Part shown: positions 51,074 to 60,099 of the stretch, in pieces
Numbering within the stretch: position 1 is the stretch's first letter
How the letters are laid out: the number at the start of each line of letters is the position of its first letter
From: RGIG1918 sp964570895
Lineage (GTDB): Bacteria > Cyanobacteriota > Vampirovibrionia > Gastranaerophilales > Gastranaerophilaceae
DNA: 64,000 nucleotides
Direction of reading: 5' to 3'
Assembly: GCA_964570895.1 (NCBI GenBank)
Contig: CAZMZD010000006.1
Coordinates: 20,282 to 84,281 of the forward strand
Program-made: the position numbers and the translations under genes
Notes under the pieces: model-generated
Seen by the model: only the letters and a program-made list of their open reading frames with translations
The model's database searches: none
Told to the model about the DNA's origin: nothing

Positions 51074-52141
51074 ATGGCGAAAATCAAAATACAAAATATT
51101 TCAAAAAGATTTGAAGAAAAAGAAGTTTTAAAAGACATTTCTCTTGATATTAAAGACAAAGAGTTTTGCGTGCTAGTAGGGCCTTCAGGGTGCGGAAAAT
51201 CCACCCTCCTCCGAATTATTTCAGGGCTTGAAGTTCAAGATACAGGGGACTTATATTTTGATGACAAATTGATGAATAAAATTGAACCTAAAGATAGGGA
51301 TATTGCGTTTGTTTTCCAAAGTTACGCGCTATATCCACACCTTACGGTTTATGAAAATATTGCGTTTAGTTTGAAAGTCAAAAAATATAAAAAAGATGAA
51401 ATAGACAAAAAAGTTCGTGAAGCGTCTAAAATTTTAGGACTTGATGAACTTTTAGAGCGCAAACCTAAAGAATTATCCGGCGGACAAAGGCAAAGAGTGG
51501 CTCTCGGGCGCGCTATTGTGCGCGAACCAAAAGTTTTCTTAATGGATGAGCCTTTGAGTAATTTAGACGCAAAATTGCGTGTTCAAATGCGCTCAGAAAT
51601 TAAAAAACTTCAAAAAAAACTTCAAGTAACTTGTGTTTATGTAACCCATGACCAAATCGAGGCTCTTAGCATGGGCGATAGGGTTGTTGTTTTAAACGAA
51701 GGAAAAATCCAGCAAATGGACACCCCGCAAAATGTGTATGAAAAGCCAAACAATGTCTTTACTGCAACTTTTATGGGCAACCTTGGGATGAATATATTAG
51801 AAACAGAAATGAATGACTCTGAAATATTTATTGAAGGGACAAGAATTGAAAAAGATTTTGATATAAGCGCGCTCAATGTTTCTAAAAACGAATTCCTGCT
51901 TGGCTTTAGGGCAGATGATGTTGAGTTTACAAAACCAAACGAAAGCTCAATAAAATTAGACGTAACTGTGGATTTTGCAGAATCGCTCGGTTCATATAAA
52001 ATCGCATACTTTGAAATTAATTCAAAAAAATGTTCGGCAAAAGCGCCAATTGACACTGAAATTGGACAAAACACAAGTTTTTATGTGCCAATTTCTAAGC
52101 TTCATTTCTTCGATAAAGATACAAAACTTAGAATTTGCTAA
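51074..52141 (+). CDS. Sugar-type ABC transporter ATP-binding protein (UgpC/MsmX/MalK-like)
   Basis: The 355-residue ATPase has Walker A GPSGCGKST, the Q-loop FVFQSYALYPHLTVYEN, the signature LSGGQRQRVALGRA, Walker B VFLMDEPLSNLDAKLR and the H-loop VYVTHDQIEA. An OB/TOBE-type C-terminal regulatory domain follows (~240-355). In this family one ATPase often serves several sugar importers whose permease genes lie elsewhere, which fits the lack of permeases here. Its end overlaps the convergent gene at 52128 by 14 nt. Confidence 0.93.
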   Translation: MAKIKIQNISKRFEEKEVLKDISLDIKDKEFCVLVGPSGCGKSTLLRIISGLEVQDTGDLYFDDKLMNKIEPKDRDIAFVFQSYALYPHLTVYENIAFSLKVKKYKKDEIDKKVREASKILGLDELLERKPKELSGGQRQRVALGRAIVREPKVFLMDEPLSNLDAKLRVQMRSEIKKLQKKLQVTCVYVTHDQIEALSMGDRVVVLNEGKIQQMDTPQNVYEKPNNVFTATFMGNLGMNILETEMNDSEIFIEGTRIEKDFDISALNVSKNEFLLGFRADDVEFTKPNESSIKLDVTVDFAESLGSYKIAYFEINSKKCSAKAPIDTEIGQNTSFYVPISKLHFFDKDTKLRIC

Positions 52142-52946
52142 AACCGCCTAACTCGCCCTGCAATTCAAAGGCTTCAGGCGGCGTAATTTCGTATGAATTA
52201 TCGCCCAGATATTTAATGCGATAAACATATCTGTCGCTAAGTTCTTTATCGCCCGCTTTCCAATATTTGTTAGGGCCTTTCACGCCGTTAATATCGACAT
52301 AAACTGCGCATTTGTTCTTTTTGCAATCTCCGGCATTAAATGTAAGTATTATATCATCAGAATCATAGCCGGACATTAATGCGGTGCGCCCTTTTATTGT
52401 TTTAAATTCTTTGCTGCCATCCACAAAAAAATTAGCCAATTCTTGAGAATTATAACTTGGCAATTCGCGCCCGCGCGCTGTTTTTGCATTATATTCATAT
52501 TTCAATGTATTATAAACTTTTTCCATATTTATAAAACATTTAGACTCTGATGACGTTTTCAACATAGGAAGAAACATTTTCGCCGCAAATGTTATGCCCA
52601 ATATTACATAAAGTGCAATAATTGCAAAATAAGCAAATACCCATTTTTTTTGTCTTTTTTCAAAATCTTCAATGCTTGCATATCTTTTCGCTTGCCATGC
52701 CCAAGCATTTCCTTTGGTTCCAATCCATATTGCTAACGCTAAACTAGCTAAAGGACCTATAACCGGCACAAAGCAAACAACAATGCAAAGAAGTGTAATA
52801 GGTTGTTTATGCGCAAGCCCCCAGATAAAAGTCCAAAGAAATGCGCCCCAATTGAATTTTGCTGCAATTTCTTCGGGAACAAAAGCCTCTTTCCCCATTC
52901 CGGACATATTATCTTCGACCGTATTATAACCAACATTGTTTTGCAT
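52128..52946 (-). CDS. Membrane protein with DUF2628-like N-terminus and pilin-like C-terminal half
   Basis: The 272 residues begin with a polar stretch, then FNWGAFLWTFIWGLAHK and two hydrophobic hairpins (LLCIVVCFVPVIGPLASLAL; WVFAYFAIIALYVILGITFA). A periplasmic domain follows with two cysteine pairs and FINMEKVYNTLKYEYNAKTA, which recalls minor pilin heads. Function unknown. AGGAG supports the ATG. The 3' end overlaps the convergent ABC ATPase gene by 14 nt. Confidence 0.65.
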   Translation of the reverse strand: MQNNVGYNTVEDNMSGMGKEAFVPEEIAAKFNWGAFLWTFIWGLAHKQPITLLCIVVCFVPVIGPLASLALAIWIGTKGNAWAWQAKRYASIEDFEKRQKKWVFAYFAIIALYVILGITFAAKMFLPMLKTSSESKCFINMEKVYNTLKYEYNAKTARGRELPSYNSQELANFFVDGSKEFKTIKGRTALMSGYDSDDIILTFNAGDCKKNKCAVYVDINGVKGPNKYWKAGDKELSDRYVYRIKYLGDNSYEITPPEAFELQGELGGFSKF

Positions 52947-53050
52947 ATTTTGCTCCTAACACTAAGTACCTTTAGAGTACATATTTACGGGGCATTTGTC
53001 AACATGGAACTTTATCGAAGCCACTTTTTGCAATTTCAGACTTTAATTCA

Positions 53051-54430
53051 TTATTTTAAAAACATCTTCAAGAAAAATGTTTTTAATTTTGTGTATGGCT
53101 GGTATCTTAAATTTAAATCAATAAAAGTCTTTTTATCGACTATACTTTTTTTGTGAGAGAAAGTATCGAAACCATATTTGCCATGATACATCCCCATCCC
53201 GCTTTCGCCAACTCCGCCAAACGGCATATCAGAAGAAACAAGGTGCATTATAACATCGTTCACGCAGCCGCCGCCAAATTGGCATTCAGTTAAAATTTTA
53301 TTAATAAGCGCTTTGTTTTCAGAGAAAATATAAAACGCAAGCGGTTTTTCACCGGAATTTATTTTTAATATAGTGTCATCAATCGTATCATAAGTTAAAA
53401 TCGGAAGAATTGGACCAAAAATTTCTTCTTGCATAATTTTATCTTCACAAGTGACATTATCCATAATTGTAGGCTCAATTTTTAGAACGTTTTCATCAAA
53501 CCTTCCGCCATGTGCCACTTTTTCAAAATCGACCAATCCTAAAAGCCTTGAAAAATGCTTTTTATTTATTATTTTCCCATAATCTTTGTTTTGAATAGGA
53601 TTTTCGCCAAATTGCAGTTTTATTTGTTTTTTCAGCTCTTCAATAAGTTTTTCTTTAACCAATTTATCGCAAAATATGTAATCCGGCGCAACACAAGTCT
53701 GCCCGCAATTTAAAAATTTACCAAAAACTATTCTTTTTGCGCTAAGCGCAATATTTGCCGTTTTCTCAACAATACACGGGCTTTTCCCGCCAAGCTCTAA
53801 AGTTACAGGAGTTATGTGTTTTGAGGCAGCCTCAAGCACTTTTTGCCCAACTGCTTTGCTCCCTGTAAAGAAAATATAATCAAATTTTTGCTCCAGCAAA
53901 CAAGCATTTTCTTCTCTTCCGCCTTCAATCACTGCAACCTCGCGCTCGTCAAAAGTTTCAGAGATAATTTTTTTAATTATTTTGCTTGTCGAAGGCGAAT
54001 ACGCACTTGGCTTCAAAACAACCGTGTTGCCGGCTGCAATCGCATCAACCAAAGGCTCTATCGCAAGCAAAAACGGGTAATTCCAAGGGCTGATGATAAG
54101 AACTGTGCCATAGGGAGATTTTTTGATAAAACTGTGCGCCACAAAGTTTGCAAGCCCTGTTTTCACTGTTCTATCTTTCATATAGTTTTTAAGATTTTTT
54201 TGCATGTGAGAAATTTCAGACAAAGTTAAACTCACTTCTGCCAAAAAACCTTCGGTTGCGCTTTTCCCTAAATCTTCCTGAAGCGCATTTGTTATCAATT
54301 CTGAATTTTTTATAATGCTATTTTTTAATTTCGCAAGGGCACCTTTCCTGTGGCGCATTTGCTGCGTTTCGCCTGTTAAATAATAAGCCCTTTGTTTTTC
54401 TATAATGTTTTTTATTTCTTGTTCTTTCAT
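53051..54430 (-). CDS. Aldehyde dehydrogenase, class 3 type
   Basis: NAD(P)-dependent oxidation of a medium/long-chain or aromatic aldehyde, or reduction of an acyl group. From ATG 54430 (GGGAGA site) it has 459 residues. Seen are the cofactor site SPWNYPFLLAIEPL and FTGSKAVGQKVLEAAS, the general base in VTLELGGKSP, the catalytic Cys in NCGQTCVAPDYIF and the class-3 ending GESGMGMYHGKYGFDTFSH. A hydrophobic C-terminal tail may touch the membrane. It starts inside the end of the alcohol dehydrogenase gene (113-nt overlap), so alcohol, aldehyde and acid are likely handled by one coupled pair. Confidence 0.92.
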   Translation of the reverse strand: MKEQEIKNIIEKQRAYYLTGETQQMRHRKGALAKLKNSIIKNSELITNALQEDLGKSATEGFLAEVSLTLSEISHMQKNLKNYMKDRTVKTGLANFVAHSFIKKSPYGTVLIISPWNYPFLLAIEPLVDAIAAGNTVVLKPSAYSPSTSKIIKKIISETFDEREVAVIEGGREENACLLEQKFDYIFFTGSKAVGQKVLEAASKHITPVTLELGGKSPCIVEKTANIALSAKRIVFGKFLNCGQTCVAPDYIFCDKLVKEKLIEELKKQIKLQFGENPIQNKDYGKIINKKHFSRLLGLVDFEKVAHGGRFDENVLKIEPTIMDNVTCEDKIMQEEIFGPILPILTYDTIDDTILKINSGEKPLAFYIFSENKALINKILTECQFGGGCVNDVIMHLVSSDMPFGGVGESGMGMYHGKYGFDTFSHKKSIVDKKTFIDLNLRYQPYTKLKTFFLKMFLK

Positions 54431-55634
54431 GAAATTCTCCCATGACTTCATAGCAAAAATCTTCTAATTCAATATTATCCATCAAAACAGGAACAGGATA
54501 AAGCGGGTTAGCTTCGCTCGAGGCTAATTTTGCCAACTGCCCTATATCTTCTTCTTTAATTTCAGGCAAAAAGTCTTGAATATTCAAATCACGTTTTAAT
54601 TTTTTTATTGCACTTAAAACTTTTTTTGCGCCTTGCTCGTATGTTTCAGAGCTTTCGCAGAGCCCTGCGAAAACGCCAATTTCATATAATTTTTTGTATA
54701 TTTTTGCGCCATATTTTTTAAGCACCGGCAAGAAAAACACGGAATTTGTAAGCCCATGGGGGGTGCCATATTTCCCGCTTACCGCATGCGAAAGGGCGTG
54801 AACATAGCCGACATAAGAACGTGAAAACGCGTTGCCTGCAAGATATGAAGCGTAGAGCATATTTTTTCTTGCTTCTAAATTTTCAGGGTTATTATATGCC
54901 TCTTGCAGATTTTCAAAAATTAGCTTTGTTGCTTTTTTGGAATATTCGCGAGTTTCAGTATTTGTTGTGTTTCCAATATACGCTTCAAGTGCGTGAACCA
55001 AAGCGTCAAAACCCGTTGTTGCAGTTAAATGCTTTGGAAGTTTGACAGTAACTTTAGGGTCTAAGAGTGCATATTTTGGAATTATAAAAAAATCATTCAT
55101 TGGGACTTTTTCTTTTGTTTCAGAATTTGTGATAACAGCCGTGAGTGTTGTTTCACTTCCTGTTCCTGCGGTTGTTGGAATTGCAATATACAAAGGAATT
55201 TTTCTCATAACAGGAAATTTGCCCTTCATATCTTCAACTCTTTTACCAGGGCGGGCAATGCACGCGCCAACAGCCTTACCGCAGTCAATTGAAGAACCGC
55301 CGCCAAAGCCAATTATTGCAGCGCATTTATTTTCTTTATATTGCAAAACCGCTTCGCTAACATTTTCAAAAGTCGGGTTTGCTTTCGTTTTATCGTAAAT
55401 TGAAAATTTTATTTGATTATTTTTCAAAACGCAAAGCAAATCTTCCGCAATGCCAAGATTTATAAGCGCCTCGTCTGTCACAATTAAAACATTATCAACC
55501 TTCTTTTCTCTCAATATCCTCGCAACTTCTTCATTTCTTTCGAGCAAAATCGGCTTTCTGTAAGGCAAAATCGGAAGCGCCAATTTAAAAGCAAATTGAT
55601 AAGTTCTGCAAAATATTTTTTTAAATATGTTCAT
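54318..55634 (-). CDS. Iron-containing alcohol dehydrogenase
   Basis: The 438-residue group III dehydrogenase has GFGGGSSIDCGKAVGA (cofactor), PTTAGTGSETT, and metal ligands in GFDALVHALEAYIG (Asp/His) and HALSHAVSGKYGTPHG (His/His). The family core ends near DFCYEVMGE. The last ~37 residues (HERTRNKKHYRKTKGLLF...) are basic and overlap the ALDH gene in another frame, so the end may be a recent stop-loss extension. Interconverts an alcohol and an aldehyde; the next gene handles the aldehyde. Confidence 0.9.
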   Translation of the reverse strand: MNIFKKIFCRTYQFAFKLALPILPYRKPILLERNEEVARILREKKVDNVLIVTDEALINLGIAEDLLCVLKNNQIKFSIYDKTKANPTFENVSEAVLQYKENKCAAIIGFGGGSSIDCGKAVGACIARPGKRVEDMKGKFPVMRKIPLYIAIPTTAGTGSETTLTAVITNSETKEKVPMNDFFIIPKYALLDPKVTVKLPKHLTATTGFDALVHALEAYIGNTTNTETREYSKKATKLIFENLQEAYNNPENLEARKNMLYASYLAGNAFSRSYVGYVHALSHAVSGKYGTPHGLTNSVFFLPVLKKYGAKIYKKLYEIGVFAGLCESSETYEQGAKKVLSAIKKLKRDLNIQDFLPEIKEEDIGQLAKLASSEANPLYPVPVLMDNIELEDFCYEVMGEFHERTRNKKHYRKTKGLLFNRRNAANAPQERCPCEIKK

Positions 55635-55714
55635 AAAACATCCTTGTAAGATTTATGTTCGTATAATATGCAAAAGAATATTTTTTGACAAATTTTGTTG
55701 GTCGAATGTTTAAA

Positions 55715-56836
55715 TTAAGAAAGCTCCAGCATTTTTTCAGATTTTTTTCCGCTTGGCAAATTCATCTCAAAAATTATTTTATTAAGCTTCCCTCCTGTGC
55801 AATCAGGCATTTTTTCAATTTTTGCCGTTATATCGCCTTTATGCATTTTGGCTATTTTTTTAGATATCGCAAGCCCAATCCCGCAGCTTGCCTTATCGCA
55901 GTTTTTTTCACACGAAGCAAATTTTTTGAATATGTTTTTAAATTTTGTATGCTCTATCTCTTCTGTATAATTTTCAACTTTTAATGTCAATTTTCCATCA
56001 TTCTGCGCTAAAATAACTTTAATCTCAGAATTTTTCGGGCTATATTTTATCGCATTTATTAGCAAATTATAAAAAATCCGCTTTATTCCAATTTCATCAT
56101 AGCGCACAAAACACTCGTCCGGCGCCTCAAACAGAACTTCGCAGGCTCTGCTTTTTGCATAATATTTAATTTCAAAAAGCACTTCGCGCAAATCAAGAAC
56201 AATATCCCTTAAAGATTTTGAAAGCACAATTTTTGAATTTTCATATTTATATTTCGCCAAGAAATTGTTTGTGAGCGCAAGCAAATATTTCGTCGAAAGA
56301 TGTAATTCATTTAGCACTTCTCTTTGCGAATCACTCAAACAAAGAACATCATCCAGTAGCATTTTAGAGGCATAATCTCTTGCAACAAGCGGGGTTTTCA
56401 AATCGTGCACAAAATCTGCAAGCGCCTCGTAAAAATTTTTTATTGAAAACTCTTTAATGCTGTTCATACGAGTAAAAATTCGCATTATAGTTTTAATAAG
56501 CTCAATATTAAACGGTTTTTGGATATAGGCCAAAACATTGTGCTCAAAAGTTTTTAAATCATCATTTTTTAATTTAAAATCTGATGTTAAAATAAATAAA
56601 CTATCCGCATTTATGCCTCCACTCGTTTTATTTTTTAAAGTTTTAATTTCATCTTGCGCTTCATTTTGCGAAATACCATATAAAATTAAATCAAACTTTT
56701 TTGTTTTGAGCATTTCAAAAAAGCATTCTTTGTTCACAGTTGCCGATATTTTAAAATCAAACTGTTCCAAAATAGCAGTTAAAATATCGATGTTTGCTTG
56801 ATAAACATCAAAAATCAAAATTTTCTCTTTCCCCAT
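55715..56836 (-). CDS. Histidine kinase with degenerate N-terminal receiver domain
   Basis: The 373 residues are receiver-like (1-120), HisKA (~130-205) and HATPase (~225-365). The receiver keeps K107 (IQKPFN) and T/S, but the phospho-accepting Asp is Gly54 (DLILYGIS) and the acidic pair is single (IFDVYQAN), so it is not phosphorylated in the usual way. The kinase H-box FVHDLKTPL (H144) and N-box NLLINAIKYS are intact, F-box and G2 (CGIGLAIS) too, but G1 is eroded (VENYTEEIE). No partner regulator is adjacent. It is divergent from the DUF2130 gene. Confidence 0.85.
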   Translation of the reverse strand: MGKEKILIFDVYQANIDILTAILEQFDFKISATVNKECFFEMLKTKKFDLILYGISQNEAQDEIKTLKNKTSGGINADSLFILTSDFKLKNDDLKTFEHNVLAYIQKPFNIELIKTIMRIFTRMNSIKEFSIKNFYEALADFVHDLKTPLVARDYASKMLLDDVLCLSDSQREVLNELHLSTKYLLALTNNFLAKYKYENSKIVLSKSLRDIVLDLREVLFEIKYYAKSRACEVLFEAPDECFVRYDEIGIKRIFYNLLINAIKYSPKNSEIKVILAQNDGKLTLKVENYTEEIEHTKFKNIFKKFASCEKNCDKASCGIGLAISKKIAKMHKGDITAKIEKMPDCTGGKLNKIIFEMNLPSGKKSEKMLELS

Positions 56837-56899
56837 AAAATACCTTCTTAATCTAAACTATCTAAAATTTACAATAACCCAATAAAAAGTTTTGAAAAA

Positions 56900-56915
56900 T
56901 TACCCAATCGGGTAA
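56900..56915. promoter_or_regulatory. Palindromic operator-like site TTACCC-AATC-GGGTAA
   Basis: Perfect 6-bp inverted repeat with a 4-nt spacer in the 199-bp divergent gap between the kinase and DUF2130 genes. A TATACT box lies ~27 nt downstream on the plus strand. Confidence 0.4.
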
Positions 56916-57035
56916 AATAAAAGTTGAACAGATATTATGTTATACTAGGTGTTATGCATTGCAGAATTAAGAATAAGCCCATATTTGACGCAATAGCCTT
57001 ATATAATAAAATAAAACCACAAAAAGGAGATTTAT

Positions 57036-58337
57036 ATGCAAGAGATAAAATGCCCAAAATGCGGAGAGGTTTTTCAAGTTGATGAATCAGGTTATTCTGC
57101 AATTGTGAAACAAGTTAGGGACAAAGAATTTACAAAAGAAATTCAAAGCCGCTCTGAACAATTTGAAATAGAAAAAGATAACGCGGTGAACTTAGCTAAA
57201 CTTGAAGCAGAAAAATGGTTTCAAGAAAAATTAGCCAAAAAAGAGACTGAAATTTTAGAATTAAAAACAAAAATTTCAGAAGAACAAACGTCTAAAAAAT
57301 CTGCGATTAGAGAAACTGAACTTGAAAAAGATAAAGAAATTTCAGAGCTTAAAAATAAACTTTCAGCTTACGATAAAGATAAAGAGCTTGAAATAAATAA
57401 GCTTGTGAGCAAAATGAATGACAAAATTTCAGAAAAAGAAGTAGACATTTCTAAATTAAGAGCAGAAAGCGCGCTCGCTGAAAAAGAATGCCAACTCCGC
57501 GAAAAATCGATAAAAGAACAATATGAAGCACAACTTCGCTTTAAAGATGAAGAAATTGAACGTTACAAAGATTTTAAAGCAAGGCTTTCAACCAAAATGC
57601 TGGGCGAAACTTTGGAGCAACACTGCGAAACTTCTTTTAACCAGCTTCGCGCAACGGCGTTTGGCGGGTCATATTTTGAAAAAGACAACGATGCAAAATC
57701 AGGCAGCAAGGGGGATTATATCTTTAGGGATTATGACGAAGAAGGGACAGAGTATCTTTCTATAATGTTTGAGATGAAAAATGAAGCTGACACGACTTCT
57801 ACAAAAAAGAAAAACGAAGATTTCTTTAAAGAACTCGATAAAGACCGCAAACAAAAAAATTGTGAATATGCCGTGCTTGTGTCACTTCTTGAGCAAGACA
57901 GCGATTTTTATAACGCAGGAATTGCAGATGTTTCTTATCGCTATGAAAAAATGTATGTTATAAGACCGCAGTTTTTTATCCCGATGATAACAATGCTAAG
58001 AAATGCCACTCGTCATTCGCTAAATTACAGAAAAGAGCTTGCGCTAATGAAAGCGCAAAACATTGACGTATCAAACTTTGAAGCCGCAATGAATGATTTT
58101 AAAGAAAAATTTTCAACAAATTATAAACGTGCAAGCGAGAAATTTCAAACAGCCATTGCGGAAATTGATAAATCTATCGACCATCTTCAAAAAACAAAAG
58201 AGGCACTTCTTCAATCAGACAGAAACCTGCGCCTTGCAAACGATAAAGCGGAAGATTTGACAATAAAAAAATTAACGAAAAATAACCCAACAATGCAAGC
58301 AAAGTTTGACGCTTTAAAAATTTCAACTGAAAAATGA
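57036..58337 (+). CDS. DUF2130-family protein: zinc ribbon, coiled coil, nuclease-like domain
   Basis: The 433 residues start with a short zinc knuckle (IKCPKCGEVFQV) and a ~150-residue coiled coil. The DUF2130 domain follows (~195-350), with KSGSKGDYIFRDYDEEGTEY and IMFEMKNEAD, an arrangement (D...E-x-K) typical of PD-(D/E)xK-fold nucleases. A second helical coil ends the protein. The cellular role is not established; a DNA-linked function is likely from the fold. A strong AAAGGAG site supports the ATG. It ends ~98 nt before tmRNA. Confidence 0.82.
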   Translation: MQEIKCPKCGEVFQVDESGYSAIVKQVRDKEFTKEIQSRSEQFEIEKDNAVNLAKLEAEKWFQEKLAKKETEILELKTKISEEQTSKKSAIRETELEKDKEISELKNKLSAYDKDKELEINKLVSKMNDKISEKEVDISKLRAESALAEKECQLREKSIKEQYEAQLRFKDEEIERYKDFKARLSTKMLGETLEQHCETSFNQLRATAFGGSYFEKDNDAKSGSKGDYIFRDYDEEGTEYLSIMFEMKNEADTTSTKKKNEDFFKELDKDRKQKNCEYAVLVSLLEQDSDFYNAGIADVSYRYEKMYVIRPQFFIPMITMLRNATRHSLNYRKELALMKAQNIDVSNFEAAMNDFKEKFSTNYKRASEKFQTAIAEIDKSIDHLQKTKEALLQSDRNLRLANDKAEDLTIKKLTKNNPTMQAKFDALKISTEK

Positions 58338-58402
58338 GGTGTGGCGCAGGGTTAAAGCCCTTCAAGCGAAGCGAACGCGGTGGAAATTAAAAAATATTGT
58401 GT

Positions 58403-58408
58403 TATACT
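58403..58408 (+). promoter_or_regulatory. -10 box of the tmRNA gene
   Basis: TATACT, 26 nt before the mature tmRNA 5' end. The -35 region is poorly conserved. The precursor would carry a ~20-nt 5' leader. Confidence 0.45.
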
Positions 58409-58434
58409 GAATGTGTACATTGAGAATTGAATAT

Positions 58435-58834
58435 GGGGATGTTTTGGATTTGACAGGGTGTTTGTCAATCAGGTTGCGAGCCGCAGGTGATGTTCTGCGT
58501 TACCAACAGTCGAAAAAAATAAACGCTAACAACGTTGTAAATGCTGAAAATGCTTTCTCAAGACGTGCTCTAAGAGCTGCTTAGGATTAAGCTCAGCCAC
58601 TTGGTTAGCCGAATTTGCAGGTTAATCAGGTCAATTTTGCAAATACAGCGCGCAAATGAGAGTTATGTGCGTCAAGAACTCTCTCAGGGTTTAGCATTTC
58701 CTTTATAAAATGCTTTGATTTGTCTTAGGTTTTTGATGTTTCCCTTGATGAATTGAGATTAATAAACATATACGCTCGTAGAGGCTTGCTTGTCTTCATT
58801 TTGGACGCGAGTTCGATTCTCGCCATCTCCACCA
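58435..58834 (+). ncRNA. ssrA: Transfer-messenger RNA
   Basis: One-piece tmRNA of 400 nt. The 5' end GGGGAT pairs with the 3' ATCTCC, followed by A-CCA (encoded). The T-arm is GGACGCGAGTTCGATTCTCG-type. The tag frame starts at GCT 58525 and ends TAG 58582-58584, giving ANNVVNAENAFSRRALRAA, with the hydrophobic Ala-Ala end recognised by proteases. The ANN start resembles cyanobacterial tags. With SmpB (44081) it rescues stalled ribosomes. Confidence 0.96.
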
Positions 58835-58935
58835 TTAATAAATTCAGAGTGCGCTTGCACTCTTTTTTAATGCAAATATAGGAATACAAGGCTTATTGCG
58901 CAAATTATAGCATATCCGCGCACTAAGTGATACGA

Positions 58936-60096
58936 TTATTTATTCCCTTTTGCCCTGTTGTGTGTTTTGCATAGCATTTGGCAGTTTGAAATATCCGTCG
59001 CACCGCCTTTGCTCCAAGCTGTCACGTGGTCTGCGTCCATTTCTTTTAATTGCCATATTCTTGTTTTATTATTATCGCTTCCAAGAGCGCACAGGGGGCA
59101 ATTTGAAACACCTTTTTCACGTGCTTCTTGCGTTTGGCGGGCGTATACAGTCTTTTTGTCACGCTCTTCAAATATGCGGACTTCAAGCAATTTGCTATCC
59201 AACGAACCACCTAAAACATATTCAAATATACCTTTTTTACTTTTAACATATTCATCCGCGTAAAGCTCTGCCACTTTTTCATTTATTTCTTTAGGGTTGT
59301 ATGGCAGTTTATGATAAGTTTCATACAATTTACCCCAATCAACGCTTTTCATCTCTGAATACACTTCATCAAACAATCCGTCCACCCAATCAATAACAGA
59401 GTTAAAATATTTTTTTAATTCATTAATGTTATCATCGTGCCTATGAGAGGACATATAATTTTCAATATTACCTTTGCTCACCCAATTTAGCGCACATTCT
59501 AAATATTCTTGACGATTAACCGTGCCCGTAATGTATGAGTTCCATTTGTTGATGTTATTATTTTGAGAGTTGCTAAATTCTTCTTTTGCAAGAGTGACAA
59601 AAGTTCCCGAATAAATTGCGTTTAAAATTTCTTGATGATTAAGCGGAACACCAACAATGTTAATTGTTTTAAACCATTCTTTAATTTCGCTTTCTGCTCC
59701 TTCGCAAACATAAATCAACAAGCGCGCATTTAAAATTTTCTCTTGTTTATCTTTTGCAAGCCCCCTAAAATATTGTTCCATTCCGTCTTGCTTAATTGCA
59801 AATTTGCTCGTCAAAAAACGCCCTAGGCTTGTAATTCGCTGTTGCCCGTCTAACACTTCAAGCTGCCCATCTTCTCGCTTGTTAAAATAAATTAAACCAA
59901 TCGGATAGCCTTTTAATATTGATTCAATCACCGCGACATCTTTTTTGCCGTCTGCATAAATATAGTTGCGCTGATATTCAGGCTGAATGGTCAATTTGCC
60001 ATTCATTCCGAACAAGCCTTTGCCTTCAAGTTCGCTGTAAACAAACCCTTTGCAAATATCTTCCACGCTCCATTCAGTGTGCAGTTCTGTTTTCAT
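58936..60096 (-). CDS. DUF262-HNH protein, likely restriction endonuclease partner
   Basis: The 386 residues have an N-terminal DUF262 (ParB/Srx-like) domain with IQPEYQRNY and VLDGQQRITSL (DGQQR at 83-87), a helical middle and a C-terminal HNH nuclease: CPLC, then DADHVTAWSKGGATD, N and LCKTHNRAKGNK. DUF262 domains are found in GmrSD-type and other restriction systems. It starts 3 nt after the EcoRI-family methyltransferase stop, so it most likely supplies cleavage in that system. Whether it cuts unmodified or modified DNA cannot be told from sequence. Confidence 0.8.
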   Translation of the reverse strand: MKTELHTEWSVEDICKGFVYSELEGKGLFGMNGKLTIQPEYQRNYIYADGKKDVAVIESILKGYPIGLIYFNKREDGQLEVLDGQQRITSLGRFLTSKFAIKQDGMEQYFRGLAKDKQEKILNARLLIYVCEGAESEIKEWFKTINIVGVPLNHQEILNAIYSGTFVTLAKEEFSNSQNNNINKWNSYITGTVNRQEYLECALNWVSKGNIENYMSSHRHDDNINELKKYFNSVIDWVDGLFDEVYSEMKSVDWGKLYETYHKLPYNPKEINEKVAELYADEYVKSKKGIFEYVLGGSLDSKLLEVRIFEERDKKTVYARQTQEAREKGVSNCPLCALGSDNNKTRIWQLKEMDADHVTAWSKGGATDISNCQMLCKTHNRAKGNK

Positions 60097-60099
60097 TGG

